Positions 17,286-25,405 of a DNA stretch of 64,000 nucleotides are shown one piece after another; within the stretch, counting starts at the first letter, position 1; each line of letters begins with the position of its first letter. Under the pieces are notes generated by a model. The model was given only the letters and a program-made list of their open reading frames with translations. It was not told the DNA's origin and did not search any database. The translations under genes were made by a program, and so were the position numbers. This DNA is from Magnetospirillum sp. 15-1 (GTDB taxonomy: Bacteria; Pseudomonadota; Alphaproteobacteria; Rhodospirillales; Magnetospirillaceae), in the NCBI RefSeq assembly GCF_900184795.1, contig NZ_FXXN01000017.1, positions 1 through 64,000 on the forward strand. The letters are read 5' to 3'.

Positions 17286-17328
17286 TCCCGATCTGGGCAT
17301 AGGCACCATCCCTCATCACTGACCGCCC

Positions 17329-17350
17329 GGCCGCCGCGAGCGGCCTTTTT
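17329..17350 (+). terminator. Intrinsic terminator after the fibre cluster
   Basis: GGCCGC (17329-17334), loop CGCGA, GCGGCC (17340-17345), then TTTTT (17346-17350). It would end transcripts of the fibre genes, though late antitermination could read through. Confidence 0.75.
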
Positions 17351-17374
17351 CATGCCCGAAGGGGGGCTTGGCCG

Positions 17375-18001
17375 ATGCCCGATCCCTCTCTCGAGGAGGC
17401 AATCAAGGAAGCCTACGCCTCGTGCCCGTCCAATGCCATCCCGCTCCACACCATGGAACTGCGTCATCCCGCCTTCGTCGATGACAACGGCAATCCGACC
17501 GCCGTCAGGGTGGTGCGCAATTACGAGGACGAGGTCACCTGGCGCGAGCGCGGTGGGGTCGAGGTGGCGGCGGTACTGGATGCCATGACGGAGGAGGCGC
17601 GCCGCCGGGTCGGGCTGGTGGCGCGGCTGGAGGCCGATGCTCCGGTCGATGCCGGTCGGATGGTCGCCTTCATCGCCCTGGCGTTCGATTTCCAATTGCC
17701 CGAGGTCAGTTCCGCCCCGGTGCCGGAATTGACCGTCACCATGGACAATGTCGGCCGCGAGTTGATGGAGCCGCTGGAGGCCGCCGCCACCTCCCTGGTC
17801 CGTATCGAGGTCACCTACCGGCCCTATCTCGACATCGATCTCGACGGCCCCCAGATGGACCCGCCGCTGACCATGACCCTGGTCCACGTCAACTGCACCG
17901 CCACCCGGATCACCGCCCGCGCCCAGATGTCCCAGATCGGCAACAAGGCCTTCCCCTGGCGCACCTATACCCAGCGTTGCTTTCCGGGGCTGGGCGGCTA
18001 G
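17375..18001 (+). CDS. DUF1833 minor tail protein (gpL-like)
   Basis: A 208-residue DUF1833-type protein placed before NlpC/P60 and J, like lambda L-K-I-J. Recognised parts are IPLHTMELRHPAFVDDNGNP near the N-terminus and the C-terminal NKAFPWRTYTQRCFPGL, which is typical of these tail-tip proteins. It should form part of the baseplate-like tip. Its 3' end overlaps by four bases the stop of the convergent MazF gene. Confidence 0.8.
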   Translation: MPDPSLEEAIKEAYASCPSNAIPLHTMELRHPAFVDDNGNPTAVRVVRNYEDEVTWRERGGVEVAAVLDAMTEEARRRVGLVARLEADAPVDAGRMVAFIALAFDFQLPEVSSAPVPELTVTMDNVGRELMEPLEAAATSLVRIEVTYRPYLDIDLDGPQMDPPLTMTLVHVNCTATRITARAQMSQIGNKAFPWRTYTQRCFPGLGG

Positions 18002-18336
18002 CCGGTCGCCAGGCAGTTGGACAGGGCCGCCTGAATAGCGGCCTTGTCCTTCTTCGCCAGGGATCCCGTTCGTCTCAGGATCAGGGACTGCTCCAGGGTG
18101 AACAGCTTGAACCGCACCCGGCAGGGAGCGGTCAGGCCAGCCTTGTCCCAATCGTCGATATGCACATCGCTCGGCCAGTCCCTTTGCCTGGCGGTGGTGA
18201 TCATGGCAAGCACGACCTGATCATGCCGGTCGTTGAAAGCCGAGGTCGAAACCACCAGGGCGGGACGCCGCTTGGCTCCGACCTTATCGGTGAAGGGAAA
18301 CGGCACCACCACCACGTCGAACGGCTCAAAGCCCAC
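17998..18336 (-). CDS. MazF/PemK-type mRNA interferase toxin
   Basis: A 112-residue PemK-like toxin; the family cuts mRNA at short motifs. FEPFDVVVVPFPFTDKVGAK, RRPALVVSTSAFNDRHDQVVL, and LTAPCRVRFKLFTL match family signature regions. I chose GTG 18336, with GAGGAGG seven bases upstream, rather than an upstream ATG that would add 23 residues overlapping the antitoxin. It overlaps the antitoxin by 11 bases. Confidence 0.82.
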   Translation of the reverse strand: MGFEPFDVVVVPFPFTDKVGAKRRPALVVSTSAFNDRHDQVVLAMITTARQRDWPSDVHIDDWDKAGLTAPCRVRFKLFTLEQSLILRRTGSLAKKDKAAIQAALSNCLATG

Positions 18337-18550
18337 GCCAGGCCTCCTCGTCCTCGGGGCTGTTCCACTCGCCGAGTGTTCCCTGGATGGCGCGAAGGTA
18401 TTCATCGCCGCCCGGAGCGACCTTGCGGATCAGAACCTGATCATCATCGACCACGAAGGTGACGGTGTCTCCCGCCGCCAGATGAGCGGCCTCGCGGACC
18501 CGCTTGGGGATCGTCATCTGCCCCTTCGACGTAATTCTCGCCAGTTCCAT
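18326..18550 (-). CDS. AbrB/MazE-type antitoxin
   Basis: A 74-residue protein with the swapped-hairpin AbrB DNA-binding domain (ARITSKGQMTIPKRVREAAH then GDTVTFVVDDDQVLIRKV) and a short acidic tail (NSPEDEEAWRGL) that should block the toxin. ATG 18550 gives a standard MazE-like start. It lies against the late phage operon with its own promoter. Confidence 0.88.
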   Translation of the reverse strand: MELARITSKGQMTIPKRVREAAHLAAGDTVTFVVDDDQVLIRKVAPGGDEYLRAIQGTLGEWNSPEDEEAWRGL

Positions 18551-18570
18551 CGGGAATGACCTTTCCAAAT

Positions 18571-18613
18571 TTCTTACCAGTAAGAATATCGGAGTTTCGG
18601 CTGTGGTAGGCAA
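18571..18613 (-). promoter_or_regulatory. MazEF promoter and perfect dyad operator
   Basis: Minus-strand TTGCCT (18608-18613), 17-base spacer, GATATT (18585-18590). Overlapping and just downstream of the -10 is a perfect inverted repeat, TTCTTAC (18571-18577), CA, GTAAGAA (18580-18586). This fits autorepression by the AbrB-type antitoxin. Confidence 0.65.
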
Positions 18614-19034
18614 GCCATTCCAGGCGATTTCCGCCCACTGGGCCACGCCCTATATCGGCAGCCCCTGGTCGAAACACGGCCAGGGGCCGGACGCCTGGAA
18701 CTGCTGGAGCTTCTTCCGCCACGTTCAGAAAGCCCATTTCGGCGTCGGGACCCCGGCAGTGCCTTACGCCGACGATCTGCTGGCGCTGGCGCGGTTGTTC
18801 CGCGATCACGGCGAGCGATCTCGCTGGCACCCGGTGATCGCCTATCGGGAGGGCGACGGGGTGATGATGCGCACCGCCCGCTATCCCATCCATGTGGGGG
18901 TGTGGCTGGAGGTGGATGGCGGTAGGGTGCTGCATTGTGCTCCCCCGTCGGGAGTGGTGTGCCAGTCCCGGCACGATCTGGCCGCCAATGGCTGGCGGAT
19001 CGACGGGGTCTATCGTCATCAAGGAGCTGCATGA
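18603..19034 (+). CDS. Tail-tip NlpC/P60 peptidase (gpK-like)
   Basis: A 143-residue NlpC/P60 domain, expected to cleave cell-wall peptides during DNA entry. The Cys nucleophile is in DAWNCWSFFR (Cys34), the His in TARYPIHVGVWLE, and a polar partner lies in VLHCAPPSG. GTG 18603 is chosen because GGAG (18591-18594) lies eight bases before it and because earlier codons fall in the MazE region. Its stop overlaps the start of J. Confidence 0.83.
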   Translation: MVGKPFQAISAHWATPYIGSPWSKHGQGPDAWNCWSFFRHVQKAHFGVGTPAVPYADDLLALARLFRDHGERSRWHPVIAYREGDGVMMRTARYPIHVGVWLEVDGGRVLHCAPPSGVVCQSRHDLAANGWRIDGVYRHQGAA

Positions 19035-21394
19035 TGAGGGCGCGTGTCACCCTGGTGGCGGACGCCTTCAATCCGTTGCGCTCCATGCAGGTGGTGGAGG
19101 TGGATCGGGTCGTCACCATCCGCGCCTTCCTGGACGGGCGCGGCATCGACGAGTTTCCGGTTCCCACCATCTGCCTGCGTAATGGCCGTCCGCTGCTGAG
19201 GCGCCATTGGGCCGGGACCGTCATCGAGCATGACGACATCGTTGCCTTCGTCGCCCAGCCGCTGGGCGGCGGCGGGAGTGGTGGCGGCAAGAACCCGCTG
19301 ACCACCGTGCTGATGGTGGCGGTGATGGTCGTGGCCATGGTGCTGGGCCAGTACTATGTCGGGCCGATGCTGGCCTCCTCCCTGGGGGTCACCAGCGCCG
19401 CCGGTATCGCCACGGTGGGAGCCATTTCGACGGCGGCCATCGCCTCGGTGGGCATGATGGCGGTGGGCGCCCTGGTTTCGGCACCCAGCCCCGCCACGCC
19501 CTCGCTCAACTGGGGCGGTGGCGGCGGGGTGGCGCCGTCTCCCACCTACAGCCTGACCGCCTCGGGCAACCAGGCCCGCCTGGGCCAGCCGATCCCCGAG
19601 ATTTTCGGCCGTCACAAGGTGGTGTTCGACCTCGCCGCCACCCCCTACCAGGAATACCTGGCCGGAGAGCAGTACCTGTTCCAGCTCCACTGCATCGGGG
19701 TGGGCCAATATCGGCTCGATGCCCTGATGATCGACGACACCCCGCTGGCCTCGTTCGAGGAGGTGCAATATCAGATCGTCCCGCCCGGTGCCGCCGTCAC
19801 CCTGATGGATGCCTGGGTGGTCACCGCCGTCGAGGTGGCGGGCCAGGAACTGAAAGGCCCCAACACTCTGACTACCGGCGAGACCGGCTGGGTCGGCCCC
19901 TTCGTCGCCAATCCCGCCGCCACCACCACCCATCACATCGGCATCGACGTGGTGTTCACCAACGGCCTCTACTACGCCAACAATTCCGGCACGCTCGATC
20001 CCAAGACCGTGACCTGGGAGGTATGGGGGCGGCGGATCGATGATCTCGGCACGGCGCTGGAGGACTTCGCCCTGCTGGCCGCCGAGACCTACACCGCCGC
20101 CACCAACACCCAGATCCGGCTGTCCTACAAATACCCGGTGGCCTCGGCCCGCTGGGAGATCAAGCTCCGCCGCACCAATGATCGCGACCAGGACGGCCGC
20201 ACCGCCCACGAGATTCGCTGGGGCGAGATGCGGTCCTATCTGGAGGGTTCCCCCGATTACGGCGACGTCACCTTACTGGCGATCAAGATGCGGGCCACCG
20301 ACAATCTGTCGCAGCGATCATCCCGCCTGATCAACGGCATCGTCACCCGCAAGCTCCCCATCTGATCGCCGGAGACCGGCTGGTCCGAGCCGGTGCCCAC
20401 CCAGGCCATCGCCCCGGTGGCGGCCTATATCATGCGGGCGACCAACGGCGCGCAACTGGCCGATACCCGCCAGGATCTCGACATGCTGTGGCGGCTGCAT
20501 CCTGTCTGGGAAGCCCGTGGCGACCGCTTCAGCGGGGTGTTCGACACCACCACTACCGCCTGGGAGGCCCTGGTCAAGGTGCTTCGGACGGGGCGCGCTG
20601 CCCCCTATCAGCAGGGCGGCATCGTCCGCTATGTCCGCGACGAGCCCCGGTCTCTGCCAGCCGCCCTGTTCAACGGCCGCAACATCGTTCGCGGCAGCTT
20701 CGCCATCGAATACGTCATGCCCGGCGAGGACACCGCCGATGCGGTGACGGTGGAGTTCTTCGACGAAATCACCTGGAAGATCGCCGAAATCACCGCCGCC
20801 CAGCGGGGTGGCGCCATTCGGGTGCTGACCCCATCCGAGATGGTCAACGCCCCACCGGAAAAGCCGGGTCGGGTCCAGATGTTCGGCATCACCAACCGCG
20901 ATCATGCCGGCCGCGAAGCCTGCTTTCTGGTCGCCTGCAACATCTACCGCCGCCGGTTGCCCACCTGGAAGACCGAGCTGGACGGCATGATCCTGTCCTA
21001 TGGCGAGTTGGTGGCCGTCTCGCACCCCATGCCGTCCTGGGGCCAGGGCGGCGAGGTGGTGGAGTGGGACGAGATATCGGCCACGCTCACCCTGTCCGAG
21101 CCGGTGCGCTGGAGCGACGGCCAGCCCCACTTCATGGCGCTCCGCCGTCGCGACGGTCGACTCGATGACCCGGTGGAGATCGAACCGGCTCCCGGTGGCG
21201 ATCCCTTCCAGGTCCGGGTCCTCGACCCACTGCCGTTCACTCCCGATACCGGCGGTGAGCGCGAGCGCACCTATTACGCCCTCGGCCCCGGCACCACCTG
21301 GGCCCAGCGGGTCCTGGTCCGCTCACTGCGCCCCCGCTCGCGGCAGGTCGAGATTTCCGGCGTCTGCGAAGACGACCGCGTCCATGTCAATTGA
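19031..21394 (+). pseudogene. Tail tip/host specificity protein J, interrupted by in-frame TGA
   Basis: The 5' part (to 20365) has a TipJ N-terminus with a Gly-rich stretch, hydrophobic segments (TTVLMVAVMVVAMVLGQYYV), NWGGGGGVAPSPTYSLTASG and QPIPEIFGRHKVVFDLAATP. The frame continues without another stop from 20366 to 21394 with further TipJ-like sequence (DLDMLWRLHPVWEARGDRFS). The two halves are one gene split by TGA 20363-20365 within RKLPI-stop-SPETGWSEPVPT, where TipJ proteins usually have Trp. A single TGG to TGA change explains it. AAGGAG precedes ATG 19031/19034. Confidence 0.85.
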
Positions 21395-21406
21395 AGGAGC
21401 ATCACC

Positions 21407-21736
21407 ATGGTCTGGCGCAACCTGCCGCCCGAGATGCAGCACACCCTCGCCGGTTTCGCCTGGGCTTGCTGGTGGGCATTGATCGGTCGCTCGCTCTATC
21501 ACGCCAATCTGGTGCGTCAGGGGCGGCGGTGGTTCTGGTCGCTCACCCTGGCCTGGGAATTGATGATCGCCATCGGCATGGGCGTGGTGGCCGGAGGCGC
21601 CGCCGAATACCTCCAACTCACCGGCATGACCACCGCCGGCTTCATCGCCGCCATCAGCTATCTCGGCCCCCGCAGCATCGAAGCCGTCCAGATCTGGGCC
21701 GAACGCAAGGTCGGCATTTCTGATCCCAAGGACTGA
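21407..21736 (+). CDS. Putative phage holin
   Basis: A 109-residue membrane protein after J, at the start of the lysis genes. Hydrophobic segments are HTLAGFAWACWWALIG, WSLTLAWELMIAIGMGVVAG and TTAGFIAAISYLGP, with a charged tail (ERKVGISDPKD), as in LydA/phage_holin_3 type proteins. It would permeabilise the inner membrane so lysin can act. AAGGAG is placed seven bases before ATG 21407. Confidence 0.75.
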   Translation: MVWRNLPPEMQHTLAGFAWACWWALIGRSLYHANLVRQGRRWFWSLTLAWELMIAIGMGVVAGGAAEYLQLTGMTTAGFIAAISYLGPRSIEAVQIWAERKVGISDPKD

Positions 21737-21764
21737 GCATTTCCCTCGATTTCCCATCCCCACC

Positions 21765-21784
21765 AGCCGCCTTCGGGCGGCTTT
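21765..21784 (+). terminator. Terminator-like hairpin with TTCG loop
   Basis: AGCCGCC (21765-21771), TTCG, GGCGGCT (21776-21782), then only a short T run. It separates the holin from the lysin gene and could act as a weak terminator or mRNA stabiliser. Confidence 0.6.
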
Positions 21785-21801
21785 CCTATTGGAGGCTCCC
21801 C

Positions 21802-22239
21802 ATGACCAAGACCTGCACCCTGCCGCGCGGCATCCGCCTGAACAATCCCGGCAACATCAAGGAATTCCCCGGCGACAAGACCCAATGGCTGGGCGAGCGC
21901 ACTACCGACGACGATCCGGTGTTCGAGGAATTCGTCAGCCCCGAGGCGGGCATCCGTGCCCTGGCCCGCATCCTGCTCAACTACCGGCGCCACCATGGCC
22001 TGAATACCGTGGCCAGCATCATCACCCGTTGGGCGCCGGGCTGCGAGAACGATACCGGGGCCTACATCGCCCATGTCGCCGCCCGCCTCGGTGTAACGCC
22101 CAGTCAGATTATCGACGTCACCCGGCCGGAGATCATGGCCGATCTGGTGGAAGCCATCATCCGCCACGAGAACGGCCAACAGCCCTACGCCCGCGAGGTA
22201 ATCCTGGCCGGCGTGGATATGGGCCTGGAGAGGGCCTGA
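21802..22239 (+). CDS. Putative phage lysin / P5-like muramidase
   Basis: A 145-residue protein with the conserved opening LPRGIRLNNPGNIKEF found in phage structural/lytic proteins often called P5-like, thought to act on peptidoglycan. It also has FEEFVSPEAGIRALARILL and helical C-terminal repeats. Its place after a holin supports a lysis role. No signal peptide is seen, as expected for a holin-dependent enzyme. The catalytic residues are not certain. Confidence 0.65.
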   Translation: MTKTCTLPRGIRLNNPGNIKEFPGDKTQWLGERTTDDDPVFEEFVSPEAGIRALARILLNYRRHHGLNTVASIITRWAPGCENDTGAYIAHVAARLGVTPSQIIDVTRPEIMADLVEAIIRHENGQQPYAREVILAGVDMGLERA

Positions 22240-22429
22240 CCATGAACCTGCTCGATCTGCTCGGCGACGCCGCCGCCATCGCCGCCAACCCCATCGCCGG
22301 CCTCTTCGGCGACGATGCCGAGAAGGCCGTCGGCAAGCTGGCGGACACCGTGCGTGCCGTCACCGACACCGGCGATCCCGACAAGGCCCGCCAGATTCTG
22401 GCGGACTCCAATCTGGTGTTCCAGCTTCG

Positions 22430-22534
22430 CTCGACCAACTGGGCCTGCTTGGTCTTCGGCGCAGCTGGGGGCTTCGGCCCGGCCTGCTCGGCGGCTGAGG
22501 TGCTGATGGCGGAGGTCTCGGTGGTGGTGGACAT
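22430..22534 (-). pseudogene. 5' fragment of a DUF3489-like gene
   Basis: Minus-strand ATG 22534 opens MSTTTETSAISTSAAEQ and continues to APKTKQAQLVE. The KTKQAxL motif is how many DUF3489 proteins enter their helix-turn-helix. At about 22430 the sequence switches to the complement of the phage gene (RSWNTRLES...). Only about 34 residues survive, so this marks a junction. Confidence 0.5.
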
Positions 22535-22691
22535 GATTGAGCTCCTGTCGGTGCATGGCCCACGACGCTCGCTGGGCCCCACCACCAAGGCCCTGCTGGT
22601 TGCCCGGTCGGGGCGAGACGGGAACCGCAGCCCATCCTCACCACCAAGCAATGCTTGCTTGGGCAGGCAAGCCCAGTCGGAAAGAGCAAAA

Positions 22692-22727
22692 ACTGACTTA
22701 GACAGACGTACTGACTTGGACAGACGT
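22692..22727. repeat. Two tandem 18-bp repeats
   Basis: ACTGACTTAGACAGACGT (22692-22709) is followed directly by ACTGACTTGGACAGACGT (22710-22727), one mismatch. They lie between the DUF3489-like fragment and the 3' end of the XRE gene. They may be binding sites or replication slippage. Confidence 0.8.
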
Positions 22728-22748
22728 AAGGCTCCGCCATGCCCGAAG

Positions 22749-22991
22749 TCAGTGGTTGGTGAAAGCTTCCGCGATGTCGTCAAAAACCCTGCGGACTGGA
22801 ACGCCTATGGCTTCGGTGATCCGAAGGAGCTCGACCACGTCTACGCGCCGTTGGCCGGCCTCATAAGACGACACGAATGACTGGGGTTTTCCCAGGCGGT
22901 GTGCCAAATCGACCTGCGTTAAACCCTGCGCTTTACGGGCTGCGGCGAGAATCCCACCGACAATCTTGTGCTCACCCGGTGGTACCCACAC
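22749..22991 (-). CDS. XRE-family (Cro/cI-like) transcriptional regulator
   Basis: An 80-residue single-domain helix-turn-helix protein: ILAAARKAQGLTQVDLAHRL and GKPQSFVSSYEAGQRRVDVV are the HTH and following helix of XRE regulators. The start is GTG 22991. It may be a prophage regulator or belong to the accessory region. AT-rich DNA upstream carries a small dyad that could be its operator. Confidence 0.8.
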   Translation of the reverse strand: MWVPPGEHKIVGGILAAARKAQGLTQVDLAHRLGKPQSFVSSYEAGQRRVDVVELLRITEAIGVPVRRVFDDIAEAFTNH

Positions 22992-23057
22992 TGAACTTGC
23001 TCCCAGCCGGAAGTAGCCGGGGGATTAACTAAATCGGAAAATCCATTATTCAAAAAT

Positions 23058-23068
23058 CCGATATTCGG
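23058..23068. promoter_or_regulatory. Small dyad upstream of the XRE gene
   Basis: CCGA-TAT-TCGG perfect inverted repeat about 65 bases upstream of the XRE start, in an AT-rich gap of 264 bases that holds no other clear feature. Candidate operator only. Confidence 0.3.
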
Positions 23069-23255
23069 TTATGCTCCAGATGGCTTCAGGCAACCCCTGT
23101 CATGCCTGCGGCCTCAGAGCAGGGCAAAAGCTGCACATCAAAAAACTCACCATTGCGGTCAACATAACCACCTCGAGAGAGAATGAATATTAGTACAGGT
23201 GTGACAGGCTAGTTTTTGTCTAATCATTTCCATATATCTTTAATGGATAGTACCA

Positions 23256-23690
23256 ATGTCTAAATATCTCCTTCTAGACCACAAATTTTTAAATACATTT
23301 AACTCCGACCCCCTGGTCCCGTTGCTAGGGGTGGTCTACTGGAACCGTGACCTGATCATCGAGATCCGCGACGATGCGGTGGACATCTGCTGCAAGGGGC
23401 AGGTGGCGGTACATATGGAACCCGGCAGCGGCGGGACCTATGTCCTGTCGGCGGACAAGGCCTTTTGGGACAGGGCATCCCGGGTGGTGGCCTCGAACAC
23501 CACGCTGCCGTCTCGCAGAAGGAGCAGGCTTTCCCGCACCTTCGTCCCGCTCCCATCTTCTTTCCGCCATCGAATGGAAAAAGGCGGCCATATACCTCGA
23601 ATGAGGGATGTGGGCCGCCGGGCGATCGTCCACAAGACGAGATCGCGGCGCGTGTTGGCGGGAGTGTCGGTCTGGCAGGGGCGAGAATGA
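23256..23690 (+). CDS. Hypothetical protein upstream of tpsB
   Basis: A 144-residue open frame. The first about 85 residues (FNSDPLVPLLGVVYWNRDLI, then DDAVDICCKGQVAVHMEPGS) look like real protein; the last about 55 are Arg-rich and less convincing. A promoter-like repeated element lies inside this 3' part. Its TGA overlaps the tpsB ATG as ATGA, so coupling is possible. The true product may be shorter or frameshifted. No family recognised. Confidence 0.45.
   Translation: MSKYLLLDHKFLNTFNSDPLVPLLGVVYWNRDLIIEIRDDAVDICCKGQVAVHMEPGSGGTYVLSADKAFWDRASRVVASNTTLPSRRRSRLSRTFVPLPSSFRHRMEKGGHIPRMRDVGRRAIVHKTRSRRVLAGVSVWQGRE
23592..23618 (+). repeat. Copy 1 of a diverged ~26-bp element (candidate regulator box)
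   Basis: ATACCTCGAATGAGGGATG and then TGGGCCGC; the core CCTC-GAAT-GAGG is a dyad. A near match occurs at 29655-29680. This copy ends about 70 bases before the tpsB start. Both copies are followed by a loosely similar ATC...ACAAG stretch, so similarity extends to about 50 bases. Confidence 0.6.
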
Positions 23691-25393
23691 GGGGAACAGT
23701 CCAGAGATCAGGGTATGTGCTGGCGCTGCTGGCCATGGCGTCGCCCGTTTGGGCGCAATCGGCATTGCCGGGCGGGGTCGATCCCGCCCAGATCGAGCGG
23801 CAGTTCAAGCCGCCGGAGCAGCCGCTGTCGGGCGGCGATGGCGTCCGCCCCCCGCAAAGGCCGCCGGTGGAGATGCCCGAGGGGGCGGAGGCCGCCACCT
23901 TCGTGCTGCGGGGCTTCGAGATCGAAGGCGCCACGGTGTTCGATCCTCGGGATTTTGTTTCGGAGTACGAGCGGCTGATCGGTACCGAGGTGTCGGTACG
24001 GACTCTGTACGAGGTCGCCGCCGCCATCACCGCCCGCTACGTCGCTGCCGGCTACGTGCTGAGCCAGGCGGTGGTGCCGCCCCAGCAGATCGGCAAGGAC
24101 GGCATCGCCAGGCTGAGGGTGGTCGAGGGCTATGTGGACCGGACGATCATCCGGGGCGGGGCCCATGGCCGGGACGGCCTGCTGCGCGCCTATGGCGAGC
24201 GCATCCGCGCCGAGCGGCCGCTGACCCTGAAGACCCTCGAGCGCTACCTGCTGCTGGCCTCCGACCTGCCGGGCGCCAGCGTCAGCGGAACGCTGACCCC
24301 GTCGGCCACGGTGCCCGGCGCCGCCGATCTGATCTTCGAAATCGACCACAAGCCGGTGGACGCCCATGCTGCCCTCGATAATCGCGGTAGCCGCTACGTG
24401 GGGCCGTGGCAGGGCATTGCCGGGGTAAACCTCAATTCGCCGATGGGATTGAACGAGCGTACCGGCCTGCTCTACGCCTTCTCGCCTTTCCAGTGGGAAA
24501 AGCTGAAATACGGCCGCGTCAGCCACGAGGAGACGCTGAACGAGGAGGGTACCCGCCTCGGCCTGGATGCCGGGCTGATCTCGGCCCATCCCGGCCATAC
24601 CCTCAAGGACCTGGCGGTGCGCAGCCGCTCCACCAGCCTCGGGCTGACCCTCGGCCATGCGCTGATTCGTTCACGGGCGGAGAACCTCGGCTTGCAGGGC
24701 AGGCTGGAGGCCCGCGACACCGCCACGTTCCAGTACGGGGACAGCCTGATCGCCAAGGATGCCCTGCGGACCGTCCGGTTGGGCGGCCGCTACGACTGGA
24801 TCGACGCTTGGGCCTGGGCGCCGGCCGTCACCCTGGTCACGGTGGAGGCCAGCCAGGGGCTGGACGTGCTGGGGGCGCGGCGGACCGGTTCCGACGGCCT
24901 GTCGGTCGCCGGCGGCCGTTCCGACTTCTTCAAGGTGACCGCCGAGGCGACCCGTACCCAGCGCCTGGACGAGGATTTCAGCCTGCTGGCCGGCCTGACC
25001 GGGCAATGGGCGGCCTCCACCCTGCTGTCGGCGGAACAGTTCAGCCTGGGCGGCGGCCAATACGGGCGCGGCTACGACCCGGCGGAAATCGCCGGCGACC
25101 ACGGCATCGGAGCCAAGCTGGAGCTGCGCTGCGCCGGGCCGGAAATCCCCGCCGTCGATAGTTGGCAGATCTATGGCTTCTGGGACGGCGGCCGTGTCTG
25201 GCCGGCCGATCCCCATGGCGCCGGCCAGGCCCACGATATCGCCTCGGCCGGGCTGGGCCTGCGCGCCGCCCTTGCCGACCGGGCCGGCCTCACCCTGGAA
25301 CTGGCCAAGCCGCTGACCCATCCCCTGGCCGTGGCGTCCGGGGACGGCGGCAAGGGGCCGCGCGGCTTCCTCAGCCTGACCGTACGCTACTAG
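23687..25393 (+). CDS. TpsB outer-membrane transporter (ShlB/FhaC family)
   Basis: A 568-residue two-partner secretion pore that exports the TpsA protein encoded next. A signal peptide (YVLALLAMASPVWAQ) is followed by a Pro-rich linker, POTRA-type domain FVLRGFEIEGATVFDPRDFV with YVAAGYVLSQAVVPPQQI, and a C-terminal beta barrel ending in GFLSLTVRY with terminal aromatic Tyr. The FSLGGGQYGRGYDPAEI region fits the conserved loop L6 motif. ATG 23687 is chosen because it directly precedes the signal peptide. It is 12 bases from tpsA. Confidence 0.9.
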   Translation: MRGTVQRSGYVLALLAMASPVWAQSALPGGVDPAQIERQFKPPEQPLSGGDGVRPPQRPPVEMPEGAEAATFVLRGFEIEGATVFDPRDFVSEYERLIGTEVSVRTLYEVAAAITARYVAAGYVLSQAVVPPQQIGKDGIARLRVVEGYVDRTIIRGGAHGRDGLLRAYGERIRAERPLTLKTLERYLLLASDLPGASVSGTLTPSATVPGAADLIFEIDHKPVDAHAALDNRGSRYVGPWQGIAGVNLNSPMGLNERTGLLYAFSPFQWEKLKYGRVSHEETLNEEGTRLGLDAGLISAHPGHTLKDLAVRSRSTSLGLTLGHALIRSRAENLGLQGRLEARDTATFQYGDSLIAKDALRTVRLGGRYDWIDAWAWAPAVTLVTVEASQGLDVLGARRTGSDGLSVAGGRSDFFKVTAEATRTQRLDEDFSLLAGLTGQWAASTLLSAEQFSLGGGQYGRGYDPAEIAGDHGIGAKLELRCAGPEIPAVDSWQIYGFWDGGRVWPADPHGAGQAHDIASAGLGLRAALADRAGLTLELAKPLTHPLAVASGDGGKGPRGFLSLTVRY

Positions 25394-25405
25394 GGACGAA
25401 CGACC

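Larger units (their letters stand above)
22242..22880 (+). pseudogene. Phage gene remnant fused to unrelated DNA
   Basis: ATG 22242 starts two bases after the lysin stop. The first about 63 residues (NLLDLLGDAAAIAANPIAGL then DTVRAVTDTGDPDKARQILA) look like a phage lysis-region protein of unknown function. From about base 22430 the frame stays open but runs antisense through a DUF3489-like gene start, tandem repeats and the XRE gene end, so residues after about 63 are not real homologous sequence. A deletion or integration junction is the likeliest cause. Confidence 0.6.

Noticed and set aside
20393-21394. 3' half of J as an independent gene
   Set aside because: No convincing ribosome site before GTG 20393, and it continues the upstream frame across a single TGA.
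23465-23686. Longer N-terminus for TpsB
   Set aside because: The extra 74 residues overlap the upstream gene and would bury the signal peptide.
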